Part shown: one piece after another, positions 25,199 through 34,000 of the stretch | How positions within the stretch are numbered: position 1 is the first letter of the stretch | Layout: the number at the start of each line of letters is the position of its first letter | From: Alphaproteobacteria bacterium | GTDB lineage: Bacteria > Myxococcota_A > UBA796 > GCA-2862545 | NCBI GenBank assembly: GCA_020632955.1 | Contig: JACKEO010000010.1 | Location: 62,001-126,000 of the forward strand | Length of the DNA stretch: 64,000 bases | Direction of reading: 5' to 3' | Notes under the pieces: model-generated | Told to the model about the DNA's origin: nothing | What the model saw: only the letters and a program-made list of their open reading frames with translations | The model's database searches: none | Program-made: the position numbers and the translations under genes

Positions 25199-25831
25199 AT
25201 GGCGAAGAAGGATCTTGCTGGTCTGCCGCCGCTTCCTGGCCTGAGCAAGAAGCCCACCCAGTTCTTGCAGGCGGAGGAGACCCGTCAGGCGTCCGAAGTG
25301 GACGTCGAGGGCCTGCTCCAGAAGGCCGACATGCTGGTGTCCGACCCGGACAACGGCGGTGTCTTCCTGGCGAGCCACTGCTCCCACGGGTCGCACGGCT
25401 CCCACGGGTCGCACGGCTCCCACGGGTCGCACGGCTCTCACGGGTCGCACGGCTCCCACGGGTCGCACGCCTCCCACGGGTCGCACGGCTCCCACGGGTC
25501 GCACGGCTCCCACGGGTCGCATGGCTCCCACGGGTCGCACGGCTCCCACGGGTCGCACGGCTCCCACGGGTCGCACGGCTCCCACGGGTCGCACGCGTCC
25601 CACGGCTCCCACGGGTCGCACGGCTCCCACGGGTCGCACGGCTCCCACGGGTCGCACGGCTCCCACGGGTCGCACGGCTCCCACGGGTCGCACGGCTCCC
25701 ACGGGTCGCACGCTTCCCACGGGTCGCACGGCTCCCACGGGTCGCACGGCTCCCACGGGTCGCACGGCTCCCACGGGTCGCACGGCTCCCACGGGTCGCA
25801 CGGCTCCCACGGGTCGCACGGCCAGTGGTGA
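25199..25831 (+). CDS. hxsA: HxsA-like RiPP precursor with 49 His-Xaa-Ser repeats
   Basis: The 210-aa protein has a 58-residue leader-like region (MAKKDLAGLPPLPGL at the start, then an acidic helix EVDVEGLLQKADMLV). From residue 59 it is a pure Ser-His-Xaa repeat up to H207, closing with GQW. Counting H-x-S units gives 49: one HCS (Cys61), 45 HGS and 3 HAS. There is no other residue in the core. The ATG at 25199 has GAGAGGAG just upstream (25184-25191); the more distal in-frame ATG at 25160 lies inside hxsB. His-Xaa-Ser arrays define HxsA. Each H-G-S is a potential three-residue crosslink unit (inference). No signal peptide is visible, so export is unexplained. Confidence 0.9.
   Translation: MAKKDLAGLPPLPGLSKKPTQFLQAEETRQASEVDVEGLLQKADMLVSDPDNGGVFLASHCSHGSHGSHGSHGSHGSHGSHGSHGSHGSHASHGSHGSHGSHGSHGSHGSHGSHGSHGSHGSHGSHGSHGSHASHGSHGSHGSHGSHGSHGSHGSHGSHGSHGSHGSHGSHASHGSHGSHGSHGSHGSHGSHGSHGSHGSHGSHGSHGQW
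25382..25819 (+). repeat. 18-bp tandem repeat array encoding (GSH)n
   Basis: The array is built from an 18-bp unit, GGG TCG CAC GGC TCC CAC, so two synonymous tripeptides alternate almost without error over 438 bp. Three Ala codons (GCC, GCG, GCT) interrupt the Gly positions. At the second interruption (around 25591) the alternation is shifted by one tripeptide. This points to unit duplication and homogenisation by unequal recombination or slippage. Confidence 0.95.
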
Positions 25832-25885
25832 TCTGACGGTCCGCGCGGCGATGCACGCATCGCTGCGGGGGCTGTCGGTTGCCTG

Positions 25886-25906
25886 CCGGAGGGCTTCGCC
25901 CTCTGG
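25886..25906 (+). terminator. Hairpin between the precursor gene and downstream radical SAM genes
   Basis: A 9-bp stem (one G-T pair) closes on a TTC loop: GAGGGC at 25889-25894 pairs with GCCCTC at 25898-25903, extended by CC/GG. It lies 55 bp after the precursor stop. There is no T-run. In RiPP operons such hairpins often reduce read-through so that the precursor is made in excess of the enzymes (inference here). Confidence 0.5.
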
Positions 25907-26013
25907 CCGCGGCGCGTTTCCGAAGGGCACGTGGTGCCGACTTCCTCCGTCACTCGGGCGACGGGCTGGGACGTCGGGGCCGCGTGCCTTGTCGCGTCTG
26001 GAGGACTGACGAC

Positions 26014-27003
26014 GTGGCCTCGTCGACGCTGATCCTGACCGTCACGCGGGCGTGCAACCTCCGTTGCGCGTACTGCCCCACGGTGAAGGACGGCTGGCCG
26101 GAGCTCTCGGTCGACGACGCGCTGCGCGGCATGGACCTCTTCCTGGAGCGCTTCGGCGGCGGGAACATCAAGCTCTTCGGCGGCGAGCCGCTGCTGGCGG
26201 GCGAGGTGGTGCGCGCCGTGCTCGAGCGGGCCGCGGAGCTGCCGCAGATCGGCCACGTCTACCTGTCGACGAACGGCCTGGGCCTCGACGAGGGCTGGCT
26301 GGACTTCCTGCGCACCTACCCGAAGGGCATCCTCACGATCTCGCTGGACGGCAAGCCCGACGACAACCGGAAGTTCCGACGGGCGCTCGACGGTGTGGGC
26401 GACGCCTACGACCACGTGGTGTCGCTGCTGCCGCAGCTGCAGACGGTGCCCCGGGTGGTGGTCACGCAGACGATCCCGCCCACCACGGCAGGCCGTGCGG
26501 GCGAGAACTTCCGCCACCTGCGCAGCCTCGGGTTCTGGCGGTTCAACCTGCTCCCTGGCTACTACATCCCGTGGTCGGAGGCGCGGCTGGGGGAGCTGCG
26601 GAAGGGCTTCGACGACATCCGCGCCGAGATCGTCGGCGCGTGGGAGCGGGGCGAGCGCCTCTACCTGCGCAACCTGTTCACGCTGCAGCCCACGCCCTTC
26701 TTCAACACCGGCATGATCGTCGACACCGACCGCACGATCCACCCGTCGAACGTGGGGCTGTCGGGCTCGCTCGACGAGCTGCTCGACCAGACGCGCGTGG
26801 GCGACCTCGACGATCCGCCCTCCCGCGAGGAGCTGGAGGCGAAGGCGGCGGCGATCAACGGGATGCTGGAGTCGAAGCTGCCGCCGCGGGTGTGGAGCTC
26901 CACGCTGGCCGTGGACGCAGAGCTCACGCGCCTGTGCCGCTCCCTGTACGCCCCCTACCGTCGCTACCGCCGCGCGCGCGCCGACGGGCAGGAGGCGGCG
27001 TGA
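26014..27003 (+). CDS. Radical SAM protein 4, short form without auxiliary cysteines
   Basis: The 329-aa protein has CNLRCAYC (C14, C18, C21) and FGGEPL. Unlike most neighbours it lacks a C-terminal Cx2Cx5C motif, so it probably carries only the SAM-binding cluster. It ends in an Arg/Tyr-rich tail. GTG 26014 is chosen because GGAGG at 26000-26004 is correctly spaced and the radical SAM strand begins directly after it. The TGA overlaps the GTG of the next gene. The strand and 182-bp distance place it in the same transcription direction as the precursor, behind the hairpin at 25886-25906. Substrate unknown. Confidence 0.83.
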   Translation: MASSTLILTVTRACNLRCAYCPTVKDGWPELSVDDALRGMDLFLERFGGGNIKLFGGEPLLAGEVVRAVLERAAELPQIGHVYLSTNGLGLDEGWLDFLRTYPKGILTISLDGKPDDNRKFRRALDGVGDAYDHVVSLLPQLQTVPRVVVTQTIPPTTAGRAGENFRHLRSLGFWRFNLLPGYYIPWSEARLGELRKGFDDIRAEIVGAWERGERLYLRNLFTLQPTPFFNTGMIVDTDRTIHPSNVGLSGSLDELLDQTRVGDLDDPPSREELEAKAAAINGMLESKLPPRVWSSTLAVDAELTRLCRSLYAPYRRYRRARADGQEAA

Positions 27004-28112
27004 GCGGCGAGACGCCCGTGCCCACCAAGCCGAGGGCCGAGGTGCGTCCCGAGGATGCTCGGGTGCTCGAGGCCTACGAGCTGCGTCCGCGCGCGGGTCA
27101 CATCCCCCGCGCCACCTCGAAGATGCCAGTGGCGGAAGAGCCTGGCACCGACACGCCGTGGATCGGCCCGCACGGCGAGGTGATGGAGCGGCTCGAGCTG
27201 CACCTCACCTACCACTGCCCGGAGCGCTGCGTCTTCTGCTCGGAAGAGCACCGCATGGCGGCCTACCACCCCTTCTCGGTCACCTGGGGTCGGGTGGCGA
27301 AGGTGCTGCGGCTGCACGCCTCCCGCGGGGTGAAGAGCGTGCACTTCACGGGCGGCGAGCCCACGATCCACCCGCAGTTCATCGAGGCGTGCACGCTGGC
27401 GCGCAAGCTCGGCATGCGCACGTCGATCGGCACGATCGGCACGCGGCTGGCCGATCTGGACTTCGCGCGACGGGCGGTGCCTGTGCTGAGCGAGGCGCTG
27501 TTCTCGCTGCACGGCCCCAACCCCGAGGTGAACGACCGGATGACGCGGCGCCAGGGCAGCTTCGCGCAGACCGTGGCGGCCATGCGCAACACGCTCGAGG
27601 TCGACCCGGACTTCGATCTCTTCGTGAACACCGTGGTCACGAAGCTCAACGTCGACGCACTGCCCGACACCGTGGCCCTGGCCGACGAGCTGGGCGCCAA
27701 GCTGATCATCGTGTCGAACACCACGCCGGAGGGCGGCGGCCTCGACAAGTACGCCGAGCTCGGGCTGCCCCTGTCGAAGATCGCCGAGATCATGCCGCAG
27801 GTGCCGCCGCGGGCGAAGCGCGCCATCGTGCGCTTCTTCGGCATGCCCATGTGCCTGCTGCGGCCCTACGACCTGTTCTCGAACGACCTCCACTGGGATC
27901 CGCGGGTCACCGTGGAGTGGGCGAGCAAGCCGGGCAAGGTGGTGTTCGAGGGCCAGTACAACTGGGAGCCGAACCGCAAGCGGCAGCTCGTGGAGCCCTG
28001 CCGTCGCTGCTCGCGCAACGGCATCTGCATGGGCGTGTACGACCGCTATGCCGAGCTGTACGACACCTCGGAGCTGCGACCCTATGGCCAGGGCGAGGCC
28101 GATCCCGGCTAG
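27000..28112 (+). CDS. Radical SAM protein 5 with Cx2Cx5C
   Basis: The 370-aa protein has a ~65-residue N-terminal extension, then CPERCVFC (C73, C77, C80), TGGEPTIHP and a C-terminal Cx2Cx5C (C334, C337, C343; CRRCSRNGIC) followed by GVYDRYAELYD. The last part closely resembles the end of radical SAM protein 3 (CAGMYSMAHTYDERELSP), so these two are probably sister enzymes. GTG 27000 overlaps the stop of the preceding gene (GTGA). It is the last radical SAM gene of the rightward cluster. Confidence 0.84.
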   Translation: MSGETPVPTKPRAEVRPEDARVLEAYELRPRAGHIPRATSKMPVAEEPGTDTPWIGPHGEVMERLELHLTYHCPERCVFCSEEHRMAAYHPFSVTWGRVAKVLRLHASRGVKSVHFTGGEPTIHPQFIEACTLARKLGMRTSIGTIGTRLADLDFARRAVPVLSEALFSLHGPNPEVNDRMTRRQGSFAQTVAAMRNTLEVDPDFDLFVNTVVTKLNVDALPDTVALADELGAKLIIVSNTTPEGGGLDKYAELGLPLSKIAEIMPQVPPRAKRAIVRFFGMPMCLLRPYDLFSNDLHWDPRVTVEWASKPGKVVFEGQYNWEPNRKRQLVEPCRRCSRNGICMGVYDRYAELYDTSELRPYGQGEADPG

Positions 28113-28193
28113 CCTTCGGGAGCACGTCGACGAGGTGTTGCGGGGGCAGGCGGTCCCCGCGCGCCCGGGTGACCAGCCGGCGCGGGAGGTCGC

Positions 28194-28583
28194 ATGTGGC
28201 TGACGCTGAGGCTGCTCAAGTGGGTGGGCGTGGGGCTCTACGTGCTGGGCGTCGGCGGCGCCGTGCTCGCGCGGGATCCCGAGGAGCGCCGTCGCGCGGC
28301 CCACGGGCCCGCCACCGTGGGCTTCGTGCTCACCTGGCTCGGCGGCTACGGGCTCGCGCGCCTCACCGGCACCTCGCTGGGCAGCACCTGGCTGTCGCTG
28401 GGCATGCTCGGATCGCTGGCCACCCTCCAGCTCGTGGTGTGGTCCACGGAGCGTGAGGTGCCGAGGGGATCGTGGGTGCGCTGGCTCGCGGCCGGGCTCG
28501 TCGTCGCGACGCTGGCCGTGATGGTGTGGCGACCGGGCACCCGCCTCGTGGCCGAGGCGCCGGCTGCCGAGGAGGCGCGATGA
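28194..28583 (+). CDS. Small integral membrane protein
   Basis: The 129-aa protein has about four hydrophobic segments and a charged loop (RDPEERRRA). No family recognised. The ATG has GGGAGG at 28184-28189. Its stop overlaps the start of the DUF3817-like gene (ATGA), so the two are co-translated. An 81-bp gap separates it from the radical SAM cluster, and a link to that system is uncertain. Confidence 0.6.
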   Translation: MWLTLRLLKWVGVGLYVLGVGGAVLARDPEERRRAAHGPATVGFVLTWLGGYGLARLTGTSLGSTWLSLGMLGSLATLQLVVWSTEREVPRGSWVRWLAAGLVVATLAVMVWRPGTRLVAEAPAAEEAR

Positions 28584-28909
28584 CGCCGGTGCGACGCTGG
28601 TTCCTGCAGGTGGCGCGCGCGGAGGGCAGCTCGCTGCTCGTGCTGCTGCTCGGTGCGATGCCCGCGAAGTACGTGCTGGGGATCCCCGACGCCACGGCCT
28701 GGGTGGGGTGGCTGCACGGCACGCTGGTCTTCGTGTACCTGGTGGCGCTGGGGAGCGTGTCCAGGGTGGAGGCGTGGACCTGGGGCCGCACCGGGGCGGC
28801 CTTCGTGGCGTCGGTGATCCCTGGCGGCACCTTCCTGTTCGAGGCGCGTCTCTCCCGCACGACGCCGGAGGCCGCGGGCGCCGTGGACCCGCTGCCCGAT
28901 CGGCGCTAG
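28580..28909 (+). CDS. DUF3817-like membrane protein
   Basis: The 109-aa protein has the DUF3817 layout of three hydrophobic segments: ARAEGSSLLVLLLGAMPAKY, then a W..WLHGTLVFVYLVAL segment. Members are small bacterial inner-membrane proteins of unknown function. The start overlaps the stop of the preceding membrane-protein gene. A -10-like TACACT follows the gene for the next transcript. Confidence 0.7.
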   Translation: MTPVRRWFLQVARAEGSSLLVLLLGAMPAKYVLGIPDATAWVGWLHGTLVFVYLVALGSVSRVEAWTWGRTGAAFVASVIPGGTFLFEARLSRTTPEAAGAVDPLPDRR

Positions 28910-28928
28910 GGCCCCCTTCCTCCTCCGG

Positions 28929-28934
28929 TACACT
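28929..28934 (+). promoter_or_regulatory. Probable -10 element (TACACT)
   Basis: TACACT in GGTACACTGG lies 31 bp upstream of the ATG at 28960. The same TAnACTGG pattern occurs at 18771 and 54339, which supports a shared promoter type. Confidence 0.35.
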
Positions 28935-28959
28935 GGCCGCCCCTCACGGAGTCCGCACC

Positions 28960-30375
28960 ATGTCCGAGCCGACGCACGGCATCGTCAGCCCCGCCTGGAT
29001 CGACAAGCTCCTCGCCGCCTCCTTCGGCGGCACCGTCCCCGCGGGCGTCGCGCCCTTCGTCGACGCGGAGGCCTGCGCGCGCCGCATCGACGGCTCGAAG
29101 CTCGGCGTCGTGTTCACCGTGGGCGCCACCGAGCGTCCTCGGGTGCGCGTGGCGCACGACGACGAGGCCGACCGCCTGGTCGCGCTCGCCAAGGAGCGCT
29201 TCCCCGACGCCGCGGCCTGGCTCGACACCTACGCGGGCAAGGACATCCTCTTCGAGACCGACGGCACCTCCCTGCGCCTGTACGTCACGGGCGTGGAGGG
29301 CACCGGCGGCGAGATCGGCCGCATCTGGCAGGCCGACGGCGAGCTCGCCATCGTGGCCCACGAGCAGGCGCCCAGCGACGTGCCCGCGGGCATCGCGAAG
29401 GCCGTCGACGCCTTCGCCGCCAAGGTCGAGGGCGGCGCCTTCGTCACCCTGCGGCGCGCCGGTGCGGTGCAGAGCGTGCTGTTCACGTCGGACGGCGCGT
29501 GGAGCGCGGCGCTCACCGACCACGTGGAGGCGCTGGGCGACGGCAGCCTGCGCGCCGCCGCCCATGCGGTCTACAAGGAGGCCGGGCTCAGGGTGCACCC
29601 CTACAGCGTGGAGTTCTCGGCCGACGGGGTCGAGGTCTGCGTGTGGGGCGCCTTCGTGGGCGCCGGCGGCGACGACCTGCCCGGCATCTTCTCCGGGGGC
29701 GTGCCCGATGCCGCCACCTTCGCCGCCGAGATGGCGCAGGTCCTCCCCGACGAGGACCGCGACACGGGCGAGGCCTTCGTGCGCGACCACGTGGTGCCGG
29801 CGATGGTGGCGCTGCGCGGGGCCGACAAGGAGCTCGCGCCCCACGTCGCGGACGTGTGGCGCTTCCTCATCGGCCAGCTCGCGCTCGAGCCCCCCTTCGA
29901 CCGCCTGACGGCACTGCGCCGCATCCATGCGGCGAACCGTCCCTTCGGACTGCAGCAGGAGGCGCTGGACCTCGCCGTGGCGCGCTACCTGGGCGCCCAC
30001 CCCGACACGCCGCAGCCCGCCTCGCTGCCCGACGAGGTGGCCGGTCTCGACACCGACGCCATCCAGGCGCGGGCTGCCGCGCTGCGGGCCGAGCTCGACG
30101 AGCTGGAGGCGATCGCCAAGGACGACCCCGAGTTCGACGTGCACCGCTACTTCGAGGTGCCCTTCGAGTTCGCGATCGCCCGCGACCTGCTCGACCGTGC
30201 CACCTCGGGCGTGTTCGCCGCCGCCACCGGGCCGCTCCACGAGTACCTCACGGCCCTCGGTGCCGTCGGCTACGACGACGACCCGTCGATGGTGGACCTG
30301 GAGGACGTGGACCTCGAGGCCGACGCCTCGCGCGCCGCCATCGAGGAAGCCCTCGCGGACGACGACGAGCTGTAG
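28960..30375 (+). CDS. Hypothetical soluble protein
   Basis: The 471-aa protein has no signal peptide or membrane span and an acidic composition. The C-terminal region (about 370-400) is helical with coiled-coil character (RAAALRAELDELEAIAKDDPEF). The last ~30 residues are very acidic. I do not recognise a domain or catalytic motif. It has its own -10-like element and is followed by a strong hairpin, so it appears to be a single-gene transcript. Confidence 0.65.
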   Translation: MSEPTHGIVSPAWIDKLLAASFGGTVPAGVAPFVDAEACARRIDGSKLGVVFTVGATERPRVRVAHDDEADRLVALAKERFPDAAAWLDTYAGKDILFETDGTSLRLYVTGVEGTGGEIGRIWQADGELAIVAHEQAPSDVPAGIAKAVDAFAAKVEGGAFVTLRRAGAVQSVLFTSDGAWSAALTDHVEALGDGSLRAAAHAVYKEAGLRVHPYSVEFSADGVEVCVWGAFVGAGGDDLPGIFSGGVPDAATFAAEMAQVLPDEDRDTGEAFVRDHVVPAMVALRGADKELAPHVADVWRFLIGQLALEPPFDRLTALRRIHAANRPFGLQQEALDLAVARYLGAHPDTPQPASLPDEVAGLDTDAIQARAAALRAELDELEAIAKDDPEFDVHRYFEVPFEFAIARDLLDRATSGVFAAATGPLHEYLTALGAVGYDDDPSMVDLEDVDLEADASRAAIEEALADDDEL

Positions 30376-30385
30376 ACCCGACGCG

Positions 30386-30417
30386 GCGCCTCCTGGCGGG
30401 TGTCCGCCGGGAGGCGC
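30386..30417. terminator. Strong bidirectional terminator hairpin
   Basis: A 14-bp stem with one wobble (GCGCCTCCTGGCGG at 30386-30399 and CCGCCGGGAGGCGC at 30404-30417) closes on a GTGT loop. It sits exactly between two convergent genes (stops at 30375 and 30441), as expected of a shared terminator. Confidence 0.75.
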
Positions 30418-30440
30418 GTGCGGTCTGCCTGCCCTGCCGC

Positions 30441-30977
30441 CTACCAGGTGCCGGTGGGCGAGGCCGCGGACGGGTCGTCGGGCTGGTCGGCGTCCTGCCA
30501 CAGGGCCACGATCACGCCGAAGGCGAGCCCGAGGAGCAGCGCCACCCAGCCGCCGTGCGCCATCCAGTCCACGACGGCGGACACCGTGCCCACCTGCTCG
30601 CCCGTGAGCGACACGCGCCCGTCCACCGCGGGCATCCACGGGCGCGGGAACCGGGGGTTCGCCACGATCTCCACGTGGACCGCCGCGGCCAGCACGAGGC
30701 CCGACAGGGTGCCGTAGAGCGACCACGGTCCGGGCACGGCGCGCCGGAGCGCGCCGACCGCGAACCCCACCACCGCCCCCAGCACGGCACCCGACGCCAT
30801 GCGTGCGATCACCACGTCGGACGAGGGCAGATCCTCGCTCCCGGCGAACCAGGCGGGCTGGAGCACCAGCCCGTACCCGGCGATGACGGCTCCTGCGGTG
30901 GCAAAGGCCAACGTGGACTGAGCCACGGTGGACCACGGTGCGCGCGACGGCGCGACCTCGTGTCGACCCCTCTCCAT
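30441..30977 (-). CDS. Integral membrane protein, unknown
   Basis: The 178-aa protein has about four hydrophobic segments (around residues 20-40, 58-80, 85-105 and 140-162) with a polar C-terminus rich in Asp/Pro/Ser. No family recognised. It is transcribed leftward, ending at the hairpin at 30386-30417. It starts 73 bp downstream of the stop of the B12-type radical SAM gene, which is on the same strand, so the two could share a transcript. Confidence 0.6.
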   Translation of the reverse strand: MERGRHEVAPSRAPWSTVAQSTLAFATAGAVIAGYGLVLQPAWFAGSEDLPSSDVVIARMASGAVLGAVVGFAVGALRRAVPGPWSLYGTLSGLVLAAAVHVEIVANPRFPRPWMPAVDGRVSLTGEQVGTVSAVVDWMAHGGWVALLLGLAFGVIVALWQDADQPDDPSAASPTGTW

Positions 30978-31050
30978 GGACGCTCCCCAGCGTGCCGCGG
31001 AGGATAGCGCAGGCGCGGGAACGGGCCGATACGGAAAGGAAATCGGCCGC

Positions 31051-34000
31051 TCAGGTGGTCGGCTGGGCCGGCGCTCCCGGGCGACTCCGCTTTCTCCACG
31101 CGCCGAAGCTCGCGAGCACCTGCTCGGCGCGGGCCGTCCTGCGGCGGAGGGTGTCGAGGCGCGGCGCCCCCGGCAGGGCGGCGCTGTCGCCGAGCTCGAG
31201 GTGGTGGCGGTCGAGGTTGGTGAGGTCGTCGAGGTGGGCCAGGCGATGGGTGGCGCGCAGGCCCTGGCCGGGCACGAGGCCGTCGCTGCGTCCGACGGTG
31301 CCGTCGCGGTCGACGAGCACGTCGGCGAGGTGACCGCTGCGCTGGGCCACCGGCTGCAGCACCAGGGTGGTGTCGGCCACGCGGAGCCGGGGCGCCAGCG
31401 CGAAGAGCGCCGTGCCCAGCTGCTCGGCCTGGGCGGGCTCCCACGCCTCGGGCAGCAGCTCGATCGCCACCTCGGGCACGCCGGCGTCGGCGAGCTGCGT
31501 GAAGGCCGGCGCGAGCGCGTCGACGTGCTCGGCGGGCACCTGCAGCACGACGCGCGTCTCGACCCCCGCCGCCTGCAGGACGGACAGGTCGTCGGGCACC
31601 GCGAGGTGCGGCACCCGCAGCACCCACTGCACCTCGGCGCCGAGCTCCCGGAGCTCGCGGGCGGCCTCGACCGTGGCCTGCCAGCCGTCGCCGTCGATCA
31701 CGAGGCGGAGCTCGGGCGGGCGATCCTCCTCGGCCAGGCGGGCGCGAGCCCGGCGGGCCACCTCCACCACGCGTGGGGCCTCCACGGATCCGTGGGCGGC
31801 CAGCAGGTGCAGGCAGACGCGGGCCGCGTCGGTGGAGGCGAGCAGGTCGAGGGCGCCGTCGATCACGGCGTCGGACGTGCCGCCCAGCGCGAGCAGCAGG
31901 CGACGCTCCCGGTCGGCGCGCAGCTCGTGCTTGAACACCGGCAGCCAGGCATCGGCGGGACCCAGCGCGCGCTCGGCGGTCTGCAGGCAGACCTCCCGAT
32001 CCAGGGCGGCCACCGGCCAGCCCTCGTCCTGCCCGAGCCAGGCGTGGCGGAGCATGTCGAAGACCAGGCGCCGGGGGCGGTCGTCGAGCCGGCGGATGAG
32101 GCGGCCGATCCGCACCCGCTCCGGGTCGTCCGGGGCGAGGTCGTCCATCCAGCTCCGCCACATGCCCGACAGCACGTCGAGGTTGCCCGTGTACACGCCG
32201 CGATCGGTGACGAAGGTGCGCTCGACGGTGCGCCGGACCCAGGGGTCGAGGGGCTCGTCGTGGTCGACGAAGGGGTAGTCGAGCTCGCCGTGACCGGGCA
32301 CCGCGGCCAGCCCGCGCAGCCGCATCACGTGGGCGCGTCCGCGGCGCTGGTGTCGCCGGTGGCTGGCCGCCGTGAAGTAGCTGACCAGGTGCTGCACCAC
32401 CGGGAAGCGCATGTGGAAGTGGCGCGGGAACCGCAGCTTCAGTCGGGCCACCTCGGTGAAGACCTCCACGAGGTCGCGCGCCTCGGTGTCGGCGTTCGAG
32501 AGGATGAAGTAGCCGTCCATGTGCAGGTCGCGGCGGGCGAGCTCGCCCACCATCAGCCTCACGTGGATGCTCTTGTAGCCCTTGCCCAGCCGCGCCAGCT
32601 CCCGGTCGGAGTACGTCTCGACCCCGATCTGCAGGAAGCTCGACCAGTCCCGGCTCTTGTGGTCCTCGTAGTAGTCGTTCAGGGGGATCGGACGGCCGTG
32701 GTCGGCGAAGCAGCGCGGCTGGATGGCGTCGAGGAAGGCGTGGTCGGGCTCGACGAGGAGCCGGCCGCCCTCCCGCCGGCACAGGTCGCCGATGGCCACC
32801 TGCACGCTGGACAGGCGGAAGGGCGAGTCGGGCAGCGCCTCGAAGAAGGTGCGTGCGCGGTCGCGGTCGCAGGCGAAGTCGTCGTCGCTGATGTGCACCC
32901 GGTAGGCGTTGTCGGGGATGCCCTCGGGATGCAGCTCGGCGAAGCGTCGCCGGTAGAGCTCCAGCAGGTCCTGGATGCTGCCGGCGGAGCGGGCCTGGTA
33001 GCTCTCGCGGCCGAGGATGCTGCAGAAGCTGCAGCGGTAGATGCAGCCGCGTGAGGTGGTGATCTCGATGCCGCCCTCGATGTGGCGCGCCTGCACGTGC
33101 GACAGGTCGAGCTCGACGCGGTCCATGTCGGCGACCTGCAGGGTGCGGTCGGACCGGGAGGAGAGCAGCCGGCCGCCCGCGCGATCGACCGTGATCATCC
33201 CGTCGATCTCCATCAGGGCGCGGCGTTGGGCCTCGGTGAAGGGATCGTCGATCGTGGACGTGCCGAGGATGCGAGCCAGGCGCGGCACGAAGATCTCGCC
33301 GGCGCCGCGGCACACGAAGGTGATGCCGTCGAGGTGCGCCGCGACGTGCTCGGGGGCCAGGGTGGGCATCACGCCGCCCACGGCGACGTGGGCGCGGCAG
33401 CCGGAGGCCCGCAGCGTGCGGATCAGGCGGACCACCCCCTCCCAGTAGCCCTCGAGCAGGGTGATCCCGACGAAGTGGATCGACCCGGAGGCGAGGGCCT
33501 CCTCGATGCGCTCGAGGCCGATCACCGGTCGATCGTCGCCCACGATGGGCATCTTCGCGTTCACGAGCACCACCTCGGTGCCCGTGTCGCGGAGCGGGCT
33601 CACCATGTGCAGCACGCCCTGGCTGATCTCCTTGTCGTTGTGCGGCATGTCCGTGTTCATCAGCGACTCGAAGAAGAGCGCGCGAGGCACGGGACGATCG
33701 GGCAGCGAACCCGCGACGGGGGCGCCCGGCGGGGGGAGGGCGACGCCGGCGAGGAGGGCGGCCACCTCGGCGTCGACCACGTGGTGGCTGGGGGCGGCCG
33801 CCACGGCGGGGCCGTCGAGGTGGAGCTCGACGCGACCGTCGTCGGCGCGGCCCACGTGCGGCGTGGTGCCGGCGGGGCCGAGCACGAGGCGCAGGTGACC
33901 CCCCTCGGCGGGGGTGCCCTCCACGGCGGCGCCGGCGGCTGCCACCGCGCGCAGCCAGGTGGCCGGCGGCAGGGCCGCACCGCTCGTGTCGACGAGCTCG

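Noticed and set aside
25382..25819. CRISPR array
   Set aside because: The repeats are contiguous with no unique spacers, they keep a reading frame, and no cas genes are present.
25199..25831. Ice-nucleation, antifreeze or histidine-rich metal-storage protein unrelated to RiPPs
   Set aside because: The repeat alone could suggest this, but the HxsB-like and HxsD-like genes directly upstream make an HXS precursor the better reading. Metal binding remains possible as a product function.
25438..26742. Long minus-strand frame with WEPCDP repeats and other frames with PTGRTA or RPVGAV repeats across the array
   Set aside because: The 18-bp unit has no stop in any frame, so all six frames stay open. 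Only the His-Gly-Ser frame has a good ribosome binding site, a leader-like region and hxsB/hxsD neighbours.
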